Shown in pieces: positions 22,302-34,862 of a stretch of 64,000 nt of DNA. The stretch is taken from the NCBI GenBank assembly GCA_027575805.1, contig JANBPU010000031.1, positions 1 to 64,000 on the forward strand, written 5' to 3'. The translations under genes were made by a program, and so were the position numbers. The notes beneath the pieces are model-generated. The model saw only the letters and a program-made list of their open reading frames with translations, had not been told where the DNA came from and did no database searches. Each line of letters begins with the position of its first letter. The first letter of the stretch is position 1. This DNA comes from Mycoemilia scoparia. Lineage: Eukaryota > Kickxellomycota > Kickxellomycetes > Kickxellales > Kickxellaceae.

Positions 22302-23091
22302 TTACAGTTCGTTGCGCTGTGCAATGATCTCTACGCTGGCATCAAGCCCTTTCTTTTCTTCCCGCAAGGTCTGGTAGGACTGATACTTGTTGTAGGAAAT
22401 GGCACCATAGCTTTCTGCTTCCTGGGTAGCAATTAGTTGCTCGAGATCTTCCTGAGCTCTGCGTTCATAGAACTTCCTAAGAGCAATAGCATAAGCTTCG
22501 GGCCGAGTCTTTCCCTGGTTCATTAAGTACAGCTGGTATTGAATAACTCTATTATTATTATTATTTCGTAATTAAAGGATACAGTTTTGATTGATTAGTA
22601 TACTTTTTTCCAAAATTTCTTTGACAATAGATTGCCACACCACTGCTACTATTTTATTACAATAAAATATATACTGACCTTTCACCATTAACTTCGTTGT
22701 TCAACATGTTGTCATCCCAATTAATACCACTGCCACCTGTAATCTCAACAAGGGTACGTGCTCTTATCAGCTCATGAGGGTGATCGCGGTAAAATTGTCT
22801 CCTAAGCAAATCCTCTGGAAAAACGATCTTTGGGGGCTTTGGTGCCTTGATTTTTGCATTTCTTCTGGAATTTGAGGACCGGGTCTTTACCTCAGCCTTT
22901 TTTACGGTTGTGTTTTCAAATGCCAATTTGACATTAGTATTAAAGTATGAGGATTCGCGAACCAATGTGGGAGGTGGCGGCGCGTCTTTTAAAGCTGCAT
23001 ACCAGGCCGGGGCTGCATCTCTTAGGTTATTTTTAAGTAGACCTTGGTACCTGTGTACCAATGTTTTGGGATCCGCTGCTCTCTTGAACAT
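22302..23091 (-). CDS. RSM25: mitochondrial small ribosomal subunit protein mS23
   Basis: Two exons (23091-22679 and 22548-22302) join in frame to 219 residues. The N-terminus contains LVHRYQGLLKNNLRDAAPAW and the middle the family signature LRRQFYRDHPHELIRARTLV, as in Rsm25/mS23 of the mitochondrial 28S/37S ribosomal subunit. The second exon is helical and charged (LRKFYERRAQEDLEQL). mS23 is a structural protein of the mitoribosomal small subunit. The stop codon sits inside a consensus 5' splice site (CTGTAAGTAA), so an additional 3' exon is conceivable. The intron's acceptor is preceded by an (AAT)n tract. The gene is divergent from ERV1. Confidence 0.85.
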
Positions 23092-23475
23092 TTCGGCTTT
23101 AATGTTCGGGCGATATATGAATAAAACAAATTCTGGGAAAGCAAAGACACTGTGAGACTAGTAACTTGAATTGATGCTATCTTGAAAAGATGGAAAGGTG
23201 TCAGGCAGGATTTGATCTGATCTGATCTGACCTTACTAGAACAAGAACATCAATTGGCGACACCCCATGAGGAATTGATGACAAAATGCTTATGAAAACC
23301 CTAGGATCAGAACCATATTCTTGGCAACCAGTTTGTTACTTTACTTTTTTACTATCCCTTTTATTTAAAATCAACAAGAGTTTACTCCAACTGCTATATA
23401 TAAATTTGAATCGCTTCTTCTCTCTTTTCTGCAATACCTTGATTTTCCTGCTATTGATCCTAAACCTAGATACTA
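23092..23475. promoter_or_regulatory. shared divergent promoter RSM25 / ERV1
   Basis: These 384 bp lie between the start codons of two genes for mitochondrial proteins. The interval contains a short tandem repeat of TGATC (about 23213-23232) that could act as a binding-site array, which is inference. The 100 bp before ERV1 are T/C-rich. Confidence 0.5.
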
Positions 23476-24084
23476 ATGTCTTTTGACAATCTCTTCAATA
23501 CTAACAAGGAGGATAACGCCAACACAAAGGAAAAGAAGCCCTGTCGAGTATGCGACAGCTTTAAAAACTGGAGGCACAATGAAGCCAAACATCAAAAGGC
23601 ACAAGAAAAAAATACGCACGATGATACAAAATTGAAATCAAGCGCTTCGACTACCACTTTGGTTGGAGCAGCCGCTGGCACTACTGCCACCGCTGTAGGT
23701 AGCGTAGAATCGTACAGCTCCAAGGCCGAAAACGATAAGTCCGAATGTCCACCTGATTCTATGGTTTTGGGCAGAGCAACATGGACATTCCTCCACACGA
23801 TGGCCGCATACTACCCAGATAAACCATCACAAAACCAACAAAGCATGATGAAAGATTTACTTCAGTCATTTTCCCACTTTTATCCTTGTCAATGGTGTGC
23901 ATCTCACCTTCGATCCGAGATGGCCAAAGAACCTCCTGACACATCTACTCGCTGGGGACTATCACAATGGATGTGTAGAATGCACAACAAAGTTAATGTT
24001 AATCAGGGGAAGGATGAATTTGACTGCTCAAAGGTTGATGAGCGATGGCGCGATGGACCAAAGAATGGCAGTTGCGATGAGTAG
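23476..24084 (+). CDS. ERV1: FAD-linked sulfhydryl oxidase Erv1
   Basis: The single exon encodes 202 residues. The N-terminus carries the shuttle cysteines CRVC in the Erv1 context KKPCRVCDSFKNW. A Ser/Ala/Thr linker follows, then the catalytic FAD-binding domain from LGRATWTFLHTMAAYYPDKP through the redox-active FYPCQWCASHL and the FAD-contact segment WMCRMHNKVN. The extra cysteine pair near the C-terminus (FDCSK and GSCDE) fits the family. Erv1 reoxidises Mia40 in the mitochondrial intermembrane space and passes electrons to cytochrome c, driving disulfide-dependent protein import, and it also affects cytosolic Fe/S assembly. Length is normal. The gene is transcribed divergently from mitoribosomal RSM25. 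Confidence 0.95.
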   Translation: MSFDNLFNTNKEDNANTKEKKPCRVCDSFKNWRHNEAKHQKAQEKNTHDDTKLKSSASTTTLVGAAAGTTATAVGSVESYSSKAENDKSECPPDSMVLGRATWTFLHTMAAYYPDKPSQNQQSMMKDLLQSFSHFYPCQWCASHLRSEMAKEPPDTSTRWGLSQWMCRMHNKVNVNQGKDEFDCSKVDERWRDGPKNGSCDE

Positions 24085-24274
24085 ATGCTATGTATTATAC
24101 AACTAGAATAAATTGATGTGTCTAAACAATCTTTTCTTAATACTAATAAACTATGTAATACATGCCAACATTGTTATCCAAAAAAACATTACAGAAAAAT
24201 ATATATAAAAGATTTAAAAATACCCTTTAATACTACAAGGTGAGGCATAGCAGTCAACGATCGACAATATAATA

Positions 24275-26302
24275 TTAAATGCGGTACCTGAAGGATGGAT
24301 GTCTATCGCACAGGTCAGCAACTTCTTGCTCGCTAAGCTTAGATAGATCAAAAAACGTCTCATCCCTATGCCGGTTCTCTCTAGAAAGAAGCCAAGTTAA
24401 AAGTAACGAAAGAATGACTACTAGCACACAAAGCCCAATGCAGACCGAATGACCCAGGACTAGATGAATTTCAATATAAAATAGTGTCAAAGATTAGTTT
24501 TTGGCATATATTATAGTGGTGCAGCATCTCAATGAGGTTAAAGGATTAGACCCCAAGGGCATTATGACGTACTGTATCGTGGTGCATCCTGATCTCTGTA
24601 TATGAACGATGTTATAAAACCTCCGAATGAGGCTCCAGCGCTGATTAGCCCGCTTGCAATAACTGGCTTTGTTGTGCCAGCCTAGATGTATCAAGTGTTT
24701 TTAGATGAGTTATTCAATGGACTTGCTTTTGGTCATGGATTTAAATGGCCATATAACATACCTGGTTTGAAGACACCCACGCTGCTGCAAGCGCCATGCC
24801 TGGAGCAGTTGCAATAATAAATATAAACAATCCTGCGATCTACAAGTCAAAGAACTAATCGTCAGCGTCGAATCCTCATTGAATTCTCGGTATATAAACA
24901 GTAAGCCCTACAACTCTTACCTGAGATCCCTTGTGAGGAGCTACAACTGCAACTATAAAGCCGATGGTTGCCACTGCCTCATATATTGCCTGTGTTAAAC
25001 CAGTGCTGCCAATTCTGTTTACGACAAAACCTGAAGACGCCAGAGCAATGAAGCCAAAAACATTCGGTATAGCATTCAGACCATCAGACATCTCTGAAGA
25101 AAAGCCCAAACTCTTGAGCAAAACGGGACCAAAAAGAGCACCAGCGTGGAATACCATATGAGCAGCAAGCCCAATAACACAGCAGATCCAGATCCTCCAG
25201 TCGCAAAATGCAAGCCTTGCTTGTTTCCAATTGAACTCTTTTTTGTCAGATTTGTTTCCTTGTTGCTTGAACACTTTACTGATTGCACGTTTTTCTTCCA
25301 ACGTAAGAAAGCCAGCTTCTTGAGGATAGTCACTGACGATGAAAAGACCAACTATGGCCCAAAGACACGGAAGTGCACCCAAGATAAGAAATACCCTATA
25401 TATCCATTGAAATGGCTTTAGATATTTGGTTGATTATGTGGTTTAAAACTTGGTACTAGAATAGGTAGTGGCTTACCATTGCCATGGAGCTATCTTGCTA
25501 TCGACGATTTTCGAGAGCCCAGCATTCAGTGGGCCCTCAATCACATTGGAGACAGCAGCAAAGCTGTAAAAGTAGCCGATGCGCTTTCCAACTTCCACTC
25601 TTGGAAACCACGAATACAGAAAGTACAAAGAGCCAGCAGGATACCCAGCTATTTTGTATAAGCAAATTAGGGAAAATGCATAACGAATATTAGATATGGC
25701 CATACAAAATACGAGGAACTGGAACATGGAATCATGCATCTGGCTTACCCTCCACAATTCCAAGGACTATGCGGCAAGCATAAAGCGAAATCTCGCCCTT
25801 CACAGCAGCAGTAGACATGCAGCATACTCCCATTGCAAATAGAAGAGTCATGATCCACAGAGTGGGCCTTGTGGACTTGAGAATTATATTGGAAGGGATC
25901 TGGAAAAGCATATGACCGATGAAGAAGAGGGAGAGAGCCACATTGAAATCCGACGGCTTGAGCTTAAGCGCATCTATCATTCCAACAATCTTTGCGCCGC
26001 CTACCAATCCATAAAATTAAAATGTCAACTCAAAGCTTTTGCCGTCACCGCTTTTGAAGTGATGCTTGCTACTTACTAATGCTTGTTCTGACCATAAAGT
26101 CAAGCATGTAGCCGACACAAAAGAAAAGAGTGATTCGTAAATCGCATTTTCGATAGTACTGCCTTAGATGTTCCTTCTCTTCATCGGAAAGTTCTGAGTT
26201 CTTGCCGATGATAGTTGACACCCGAGAGCTGGCTAACCCATTCTCTTCGTCTACGATGTATACCGATTCTTTTATATCGGTGCTGGAACCGGAAAATGAC
26301 AT
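24275..26302 (-). CDS. MFS transporter, anion:cation symporter (Dal5/allantoate permease-like)
   Basis: This multi-exon gene starts at ATG 26302. The N-terminus is hydrophilic, then DLRITLFFCVGYMLDFMVRT leads to TM1. The next exon gives AKIVGMIDALKLKPSDFNVA, SLFFIGHMLFQIPSNIIL and the MFS segment GVCCMSTAAVKGEISLYACR. Later exons give AGYPAGSLYFLYSWFPR, YRVFLILGALPCLWAIVGLF, IVSDYPQEAGFLTLEEKRA and the C-terminal helical half. This order is characteristic of the ACS family (Dal5, Tna1, Liz1 relatives), plasma-membrane importers of small organic anions such as allantoate, nicotinate, pantothenate or biotin precursors. The substrate cannot be predicted. The C-terminal tail is charged (RENRHRDETFFDLSKL). 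At least seven short introns are inferred and not all edges were fixed. Confidence 0.85.
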
Positions 26303-28408
26303 TAAAAGCGAGCGATGAATAAATGTAAATAAAAAGATTTAGCTACAGAATACTGTGAAACTGTGGTTGTAAATGGTTGGTATTTATACGATAAATTGTG
26401 GATTCAAACTCTGTTTCTGGCTATTTTTCCTAGCATCTTAAGACAAATCTGACAGACATATGCACACACGGACATCCACCTGCTTGAATCACTGCTTTTA
26501 CGAAATCCTCTGCTTTCTTCCAAAAAAAACAACCGATCTAAACCCACAAAGTTGTCCATGGGATGGCATTGTATGTATGTGTGTGTGTGTATGTGGTCCT
26601 ATTAGCGCTGTAACTCAGAATAATTTTTTCTGCCTCAATTTCCAATTTCCCCATGTCAAAGGACCTATTCAAGTCACTTTTTTGCAATCAGGCATTGATA
26701 ATTTAGTAAACAGTAGTACAAAGTTACATGCATATCCATCCATCCATCTATCCAATTTTCTTGATATCTCTCCCTCCTAGATTTGTAATACTGCTTATAA
26801 TAGTAAGAAAGGTTCCAATAGCAACTAGAGTATAATTTTAGTTTTTATACGATAAATCTATGGCACATAACTAGTACATCAATTTATAATTCGATATATC
26901 AATTAGTTTTTTCATCAAAAACTTTCTTATAAAAAACACCCACACTACAACTTGTAATAGAAAATTTAAAACATTCCACAACTAAAAGACCGGCTTCTCG
27001 AACTATCCAAGGATCTAATGATGCATTCCTAGCATCAGGTTTTGGATATGTTAGGAACATTTTCTTGAAATCTGGGAGGCAAGAAATTGCAAAGACCAAA
27101 TGCAGTATATTGTTCAACAAAAGGAAAAAGAGCACTTTTTTGTGTGAAAAGATTATTAATCACAATCGTTTACCTAAAAAATAATGATGCTTTCTTCATA
27201 GTGACATTTGTTGAAACACAGCAGTAAATTTCATTTATCTCTATGACTTGTTCTCCGTACATCCCCCCATATGGCCCAAAGTATTCGCCGTATCGGTTTT
27301 TAGGCTAATTTTCAAGGCCAATGACTATACCGAATAAGAAGATTTTTCAGTAATTTTTTGCAGCCTCCTTATTGATTGTTGTAAACAATCATTACTACCG
27401 CACTGCCATAGTAGTTTATTTTTATACTTGGTCCTGGGTTACGCCTTTTCTTCTTTTTCCTTAATTGTTTGTGGATGTGATACGGAGTTGGAGGGAAAAA
27501 ACCCTTGTGTCCTTGGCTCTTATTAGAATCAAGGAGGAGTGATTCGACCTATGAATGTACATCTGGAGGGGGGAGGGGCTTTGTTTGAAGAAATGTTTTG
27601 TATTCAACCAAACAAAAGAATAGCTGATATATTTTTTTGTATGTTCCTTAGATAAAATTGACCTATGGAAAGGTTCAAACCAGGATTCTGACTCTGCGTT
27701 TTTTGCTCAAGACTCAGATCCGATATTTCAATCACATGCTGATCACCTGTTTATCAGAGGTGTATATTTTTTACGGCTTTGGTCTATGCCCTATTGAAAG
27801 CAACACCTCAAATTGCTACTGCTTCAACAAAGAAGCCTTTGTAAATAGTTCTTGCCGAATACTATACTGATCCCCTATTTCATCTTGGGGAAAGAGCTAC
27901 TACTCTCAGATATCCTGGCACCAACAATGTGAATATTTGACAAATATACTGATCATCGCCTTTCTTTATGCATAGGATTTGCCATGAAAATAATATTACG
28001 TTTCTGAGTCAAATTATTGTCATGTGGTTGTTTTTCGGAAGTTGGCATCTAGATAGATTATGCTCGTTTATCTCAGAACCGAGCCCTACAATTTTCTGGA
28101 TAATAGCTACTTGTAGTATCTGTGGTTCTACACAGCTGCTGCTGCTGCTGCTGCTGCAGTAGTAGTAGTAGTAGTAAAGGGTAGCTATATCAACATTAGT
28201 AATAAGTGCAGATTTGAATATATATTAAAAGGCTTCATTGTGAAACTAGGAAATACATACATTGAGATTTAATCATGATGAGAATAATAGGTTTTTAATT
28301 CTGGTGTTATAGAAGTTGGAGTCAGTCAACCATAGGCTCTGATCTGATCTTTATGATTTCGAATCACGATCAACACACGCCATTCACGAAAATTATACGG
28401 GATTACAG
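26303..28408. other. divergent intergenic region MFS transporter / POL31
   Basis: This is a 2.1-kb region without a supported gene. It contains a (GT)n run near 26574-26592 and a CTG tract adjoining a TAG tract at 28137-28177. Frames in it are short and without recognisable motifs. Confidence 0.45.
28137..28177. repeat. compound triplet microsatellite (CTG)n-(TAG)n
   Basis: About seven CTG units are followed by several TAG units. It lies in the intergenic region some 230 bp upstream of the POL31 start. Confidence 0.85.
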
Positions 28409-30102
28409 ATGTTTTCCAACAGAGACAATAACACTACTGCCGAATGTTGTCCTTTTACTTCACCAATTTGTGATAATATTATAAAAATAATGGCTGTTCC
28501 TTCCAACAATTCCAGACTAATCGTGAAGTCAAATGAGCCCGAATTCCTAAAAAAGGCCTTTGAAGTTCCCAAGCGGTCATATAAGCAACAGTATGCCAAT
28601 TTATACTTTGTGCGGCTCAATACCCTCAAAAAAGACCTTGTGAGGAAGGCAAAGAATAGATGGTCCGATAAAAAAGGTATAATGGCATTTAGAAGCATCA
28701 TTTATAAGTGTGTATGCAAATATATATATGAAGATATCAAGGCATATTCTGAATATACGAAAAGGCTAACATATTTCTGATATGCACTCTAGCCAAGCTT
28801 GCGCACAAACTTCTTGATATATCTGGGGGGCATCTTAGCTTTGGGGTAGGAACCGTGTATATGGAAATGCCACTCAAGCCCAATGTGATAGATGATATTA
28901 CACGTGAGCATTGGATAGAGGTACCCCCGCCACGCCCAAAATACTGCAGCGAAAATGATCAGATCTTGCTTGAAGATGAGTCTGGCAGAGTTAACTTGGT
29001 TGGCGACATTCTATCGGAATACAAGGTTGTTACTGGAGCTGTCATTGCTGTACTTGGTAAGGAGGACTCCGAAGGAAATTTCCACGTCCATGACATCTGT
29101 CTTCCAGGAATTCCACCACAAGTCAGCGTGGTGACTCCTCCCAAAGAGTCACAGTATGTTGCCATCGTGTCTGGTCTCAACTTTGGACCCAAGTCCACAT
29201 CATCAGAACTTTGCGAATTCCTACTTGGATACTTATCTGGCAATGTCCCCCTGGGCGACAGCGTTCCAAATGCTCAAAAAATTGTAAAGCTGATAGTTGC
29301 TGGGAATTCTTATGATGAACCTCCACCACCAACAACGTATACAAATGACCCAAAAAAGAATCCCCGTACTGATGTCATGAAAGATCTTCAGAATCTTGAC
29401 CAGTTCTTTACAAAAATATTGGAGTCACAGCTTCCAATTGATATTATGCCTGGACCATTAGATCCAGCAGTTTATTCTATGCCTCAGCCTCCATTTATGA
29501 AAGCGCTTCTTCCTGAAGCAAGTAAATCGCCATTGCTCAGGACCTTGACTAACCCAGCATGGATTGAGGTTAATGGCTCGTTGCTACTTGGCACATCTGG
29601 ACAAACAATCAATGATATGAGAAAGTACATGGAGATAGAATCCAGCATCGGGTTGATAAAGAATACTCTTCGCTGGCGCCATATAGCTCCTACGGCACCT
29701 GATACATTAGGCAAGCTGATAAACAATGTAGAAAGATTTTTTTGGCTGGTATGCCGTGTAGACCGAAAATTGAAACTAATGCCTTGTCTTTCATTATGTA
29801 GAGAGCTATCCTTTTATTAATCACGACCCATTCATCATTGAAGGATCACCAAGAGTGTATTTTGTTAGTAACCAACCTAATTTTGAAACCGATACTGTTC
29901 AAGGTAAGATTCTGACTGCTGAATTTTTTAAACCCATTTACTATAATCAACAATATTAACGCCATATTATATTGCACGCAATATAGGTGAAGATGATGAG
30001 AATATAAGGGTAATTAGTGTCCCTTCATTCTCAGAAACTGGACAATTAGTGCTAGTTGATCTCAAAACATTGGAATGTACCAGCATCTGTTTCAAGGGCT
30101 AA
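28409..30102 (+). CDS. POL31: DNA polymerase delta small subunit (POLD2/Pol31)
   Basis: Four exons (28409-28676, 28793-29710, 29802-29903 and 29987-30102) join in frame to 467 residues. The protein runs from KRSYKQQYANLYFVRLNTLK (family N-terminus) through an OB-fold region (KLLDISGGHLSFGVGTVYME). It then enters the calcineurin-like phosphoesterase fold typical of B-subunits (YVAIVSGLNFGPKS, DIMPGPLDPAVYSMPQPPF) and ends with LRWRHIAPTAPDTL and DPFIIEGSPRVYFVSNQPNF. Pol31 bridges the catalytic subunit and Pol32 and is essential for lagging-strand synthesis. The second intron appears to begin with GC rather than GT (ATTAG|GCAAGC). Translation may alternatively start at the internal Met at 28490. 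Length is normal for the family. Confidence 0.93.
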
Positions 30103-30264
30103 TGGATTTTCTAGTATCCTTACTTTATATTTTATTCCAAAATAGCTATTAATACTGTTCATAACACGCAACCTAGTAGTTTCCTGATAGAGTGTGCTTG
30201 AAATAAAATCCTTCCTATTAAATGTAGTATCAACACGATAAATAAATATATTGCATCAAGAATA

Positions 30265-31203
30265 TCATGCGAATGGTATATCTTTAGTGATGGTTAAACC
30301 TACCCAGGCTGCCCATTGAGTTTCGGAATTAGGTTTTTTGGTAGCACTGACTTCGTGGTGACCAGAAATTGGGCGAGGATAGATGCGGTTTGCCGAACTG
30401 GTAAGGTAAGTATCAGTATCTTTATGGACAAATTGGACTGGCGCGTCTCGCTCCCAATATTTGGCATTTGGTTTGGTGCACTTCAATATCCAGTTGTCGC
30501 CTAAGAATCAGTGGGGAGATAACCAAAGATGATTATTTTAAATGAGCTGTTTTAATGCAGTTGAAAATATTTTGGAATAAATAAAACATATGCATATTTA
30601 CCGGAATCAAGAGATTGATATACGCTGACCTCTTGGTTACTAGAAAGAGGCGATTTTTCCTTGTGAGAATGAAGATAATGATTCGAATCAGTATTTAAAA
30701 GGCGAATTATTGATCCACATTTAACAGGTTTTCTATAGAAATAACATATTCATTTTGAATACAACAGTTTGCTCAAACAGAGTAAATTTGTGTAAAATAG
30801 CTTTTAATCATACCTTCCCATAAATGCAATACCATTTTCTGGCGACACCATCCAGAAATTTTGAGTATCAGACGAGTCTGCCTTTGAAGTCACTGCTAAC
30901 TGACCGCTACCGCTGCCATAGTTGACCTGTGGAACTGTGAGGCGTGTTTTAGTAGCTAAATGTCTGAGCTGAATAGTAGATCCCCAGGTTACGAACTCCC
31001 AACCTACATTGTATTAGTGTGGCGACAATAGCTAAGGATCAGATGTACATACTTGGCCGAGAACAGGCTTAATCATTAAGTTTACCTTTCTCATATTCAG
31101 GAGAAGCATCTTCCTTTTCTTGGTCACTAGAATTTGACCACCAACTCTGGGCTACTATAGAAAAGGCTGCAAATATGACGAGTCCTTGCTTTAACAGAAT
31201 CAT
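30265..31203 (-). CDS. SDF2-like MIR-domain ER protein
   Basis: Translation from ATG 31203 gives a signal peptide (LLKQGLVIFAAFSIVAQSWW). Successive exons then encode MIR repeats: WEFVTWGSTIQLRHLATKT, YGSGSGQLAVTSKADSSD, KCGSIIRLLNTDSNHYLHSH, SPLSSNQEVSVYQSLDSGD, WERDAPVQFVHKDTDTYL and RPISGHHEVSATKKPNS. Three MIR repeats after a signal peptide are the architecture of SDF2/SDF2L1, which act in the ER lumen with J-proteins and are related to the MIR module of protein O-mannosyltransferases. There is no evident HDEL-type retention signal: the protein ends TKDIPFA. It lacks the membrane segments of a full O-mannosyltransferase. Three or four exons are inferred and their edges are approximate. 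Confidence 0.85.
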
Positions 31204-31839
31204 GGTAGCAGAAAAGAGTCTAAAAGAGTTGTTTGGTATTAATGCCACCAATGAGCAGAATGAAAGTATGACTATGTTTTAATTTGAATGTCCCATGCTA
31301 TTATGGTTTTGCAGTACTATTACTGCTTTTCATATCAACGCACGTTTTCTTTTGAATCTTGTGTTTTGTAGACTAGACAGGTAAGTTTAGTTTGGCGGCA
31401 CAATGGTGCCAAAGATAAATAACGGTTTAAATAAAATGCCTAGTACTCAAATTTTACAATTTACGCTTCAATTAATTACTATCTGCAACTTAGTAATCAT
31501 TTACATACGCTTAGATGTCACCATCGTTAGTTTGTGGCCTTTAAATAATAAAGCTAAACCCATGATCTCCTTAATTATAATGAAAATTTAAACCCAGTCG
31601 TCAACAAAATAGCATAAAGAAACGACAGGTTGCCTTTGAAGGTACATTTTTAACAAGTTGTATTTTTTGGACAAAAAGGGATAAAGAACTATGATCAAAA
31701 CAATGGCAATCAAATCAAAATACCAGGATTTGTTTACTGCTGAAGTGCTATAGCTGACAAGACTTTTTCTTGTCCTTCCGTCACACTTTTCCAAAACCAC
31801 TATATTTAAGCCTACCCATTTGCCCAAAGTTGGCTTTCA
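31204..31839. other. divergent intergenic region SDF2-like / MPS1
   Basis: These 636 bp of AT-rich DNA lie between divergent start codons. I see no gene or MITE. A TATTTAAG box-like word lies about 40 bp before the MPS1 ATG. Confidence 0.45.
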
Positions 31840-34800
31840 ATGACCTCCGAAGCTAACATCTCTTCTCTGGATTTCGAGAAAGTCCAGAACAACAGCCATT
31901 CCAAACTGGATTCCTTGTCTTCAAGTCTAAACAGACAAGGTTTGTACAACAGCAAACGAAGTTCAGTACAATACCCTTCTTCAAAATCGCATGAGATATT
32001 TGGAAGAGAGAAGAGCGGCTCGTTAAGAACAACAGCAACAATAACATCGAAGAGCGAAGAGCTACAGAAAACATCTCCCCGGCGTCCACTTTCAACAACG
32101 TTTTCGAGGAGCACCTCGCTGTTTGCTGACAGTGATCTTACTGGGATAGCAGCTGACGGGCGGTTCAAGGATGCTCGAAACCACTCTCCTGTTCAGAATG
32201 GAATAGGTGGAAATGTAGCGAGGGCAAGCAGACTAATCCGCACGCTGTCATACGACGAAAAGGACTTTGGAAATGACGACTCAGACCTAGAAGATATAAC
32301 GCCGCCGAAAATCAGTCTGAATAACAAGGAATTATACACTACTCCAAAATACCCATCAATCCAGTCACTCCTGTCTTCTGGAGACAAAGCACCCCTTTCT
32401 GGTGAAGCGAAAAAGACCAGCCCAGAGCGCGAGGTAAGTCGGCTATTCAATCTATACTAATTCTGTTTAGACTTATTGTCTTTATGCACGTTTTGGAAAG
32501 CAAATCCTTGCATATACATTATCCTCTAAAACAAGAATTATTGTGTGTTCAGGATTCGGAGTCCGCACAGAAAAAGGAATCAGTGGCCCAAAAGACTACC
32601 TCAGAGACACCATACAAGCTACCACCTAGACCACCACAAACTAATGCATCGACAATGAAATTTGTACGGCGCAAAAGACTTGGTCTAGGAAAGCCCAAAC
32701 GTGCTGACGAGATGCAGGGCTCAGAAGATGATACCTTCGGCTCACAGCAGTCCTTTGGATCGGAAGTTAGGTTGCAAAGCTCGATGCTCTCTGCCTCTGA
32801 ATTTTCTCAAGATGAGCATTCCAATGCCAGCTATAGTGATGCACAGTTTATGTCACAGATAGCAAAGGATGAAAAATTGGACTACAAGCAAGACTTTGAA
32901 AATAAAAACCACCAATCCCCCAGTTACGAAAATTACCCCACCCCAAACAAGTCAGATACCCCACAGTCACCTCATAACGAAAATAACTCGCATTCCCCCA
33001 ACTTTTCGTACGACCAAGGAAGACAGAAAAAGTCCCCGCAACGAGACAATCAACAACAAGGAATTCCCACCAGCAAGTCACAGCCTCCATCTCAAAAGAA
33101 CTCCCCATTTCTTGATCACATCATTTCGTCAATCTCTAGATCACATTCCCCCCAAAGTGCACCACCATCAAAGAGTCCAAAAGGCTCAAGTAGTAGTGGC
33201 CGGGGAACACCAGATTCAAATTCCCAGTCGACACGCCATATTTATAGAAACTCGCCATTGCAAACACCTCCTAGTCGTGGAATGGAATCTCCAAGAAGCG
33301 ATCCTCGTAACGAAAAGCCACACGGCTACCACAGTAGAAACCCCAGCTTAGCCGACCAGGGCTCATACGAAGGCACCAAGCCTAGAGAGATACCAGAAGG
33401 GAAAGTACTTCGTGATTCTATATCAAATCTGGACCTCAACTCTGAACCAAAGCCTGTTAAATTGCAACACCAAAGGTATGAGCAGGCACAACCAGAATCG
33501 CACACCTTGAAAAGCAATCAAGAGGGAAGCTATTATAAAGAAAGCGCTGTCCCCACTCCCGCTGCCCAGCAACAAGACCAAAGGAAACACCACTCACAGC
33601 CACATCAACATGGTCATCAACATCAGCAGCATATGCACGAAAAGGCTACTTCAGCACCAGTCAAAAGGTCTGACCGAGCTCATGAATCCCACAGCAACCC
33701 TTCACCTGAGTCCCAGAGTATAAGCAAACAGTCATCGAGCGGGGGAACAGGCATATCACTGAATTCCAAAAAACTTTTAATTGTCAATCGACGCCCATAC
33801 CATAGGCTATGTGTGTCGGGGTCTGGAGGCAGCTCTAAAGTATACAAAGCAATGTCCACCAAGAGCGAAATCTATGCCATTAAAAGAGTAACGACGGCCA
33901 ATGCAGATCCATTAGCAATCCAAGGATATATAAATGAGATCCAGCTATTACGTAAATTTGATCGTAGCCCGCACATTATCCAGCTCTATGATTCAGAGAT
34001 CATCAAAGAGAAGGGGCTGATATACATGGTGATGGAATTTGGAGAATGCGACTTGTATGCCCTTTTGAAAAAGCATGGGCAAAAGCCGTTAAGCATGAAC
34101 TTTATTCGGATGTACTGGGAACAAATGCTTCAGGCAGTACAAACTATCCACGAATTCCGGATAGTTCACTCTGATTTGAAGCCTGCAAACTTCCTTGTTG
34201 TTAGGGGATCATTAAAACTGATTGATTTTGGCATTGCAAAGGCCATTGGGAACGATACGACAAACATCCACCGTGAGCACCACATCGGAACCGTAAACTA
34301 CATGTCTCCCGAAGCAATAATAGACACCAGCACTGATTCGAATGGCAGGCTAATGAAGCTCGGACGCGCCAGCGATATATGGTCACTTGGCTGTATACTG
34401 TATCAGATGTGCTATGGAAAGACCCCATTTACGCACTTGTCGCTGATTCAAAAGATTGCGGCAATTCAGAATCCAGCACATGCCATTAAATATCCAGAGT
34501 ACATGCTTGGCTGTCTTCAAGCTGGGACTCCCAGCGATCCTAACGAATCTCTTGGTAGTCCAGATATCAAACTGGAGGATAAGGTCAGAGCACCCCAGGA
34601 TCTTGTAGAAGCGATAAAGTCTTGTCTCGACAGAAATCCCAAGACAAGAATAACGATACCACAGCTATTGGAGCACCACTTCCTTAAACCAGCCCCAGTA
34701 AATGAGATTGTTTCCGACACAGTACGAACTACTTTGGATGCCCTAAAGCATGACCCAAGTTTGCTAAATTCGTGGGGAGTCTCTGAAACTCACAATGAGC

Positions 34801-34862
34801 AGGTCATGACAAGGCTGTTTGGAATGTTCGAAAGGCTCAACAATGCAAGAAACCAGTCATAA
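31840..34862 (+). CDS. MPS1: Mps1/TTK spindle-checkpoint dual-specificity kinase
   Basis: Two exons (31840-32433 and 32553-34862) join in frame to 967 residues. The first 600 or so are disordered and Ser/Pro/Gln-rich, with many SP/TP and basic motifs expected for phosphorylation and kinetochore docking. The kinase domain begins near RPYHRLCVSGSGGSSKVYKA (glycine-rich loop). It continues with YAIKRV (catalytic Lys), IVHSDLKPANFL (the HSD variant of the HRD loop typical of Mps1), LIDFGIAKAI (DFG), GTVNYMSPEAI (activation segment and APE) and DIWSLGCILYQM. Mps1 kinase recruits checkpoint proteins to unattached kinetochores and is needed for spindle-pole duplication in yeast. All catalytic residues are present. 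There is a TTK-like C-terminal tail. Confidence 0.94.

Noticed and set aside
27541..27720. Words resembling a tRNA T-arm (GGTTCAAACC)
   Set aside because: No matching acceptor stem, D-arm or anticodon arm can be folded around them.
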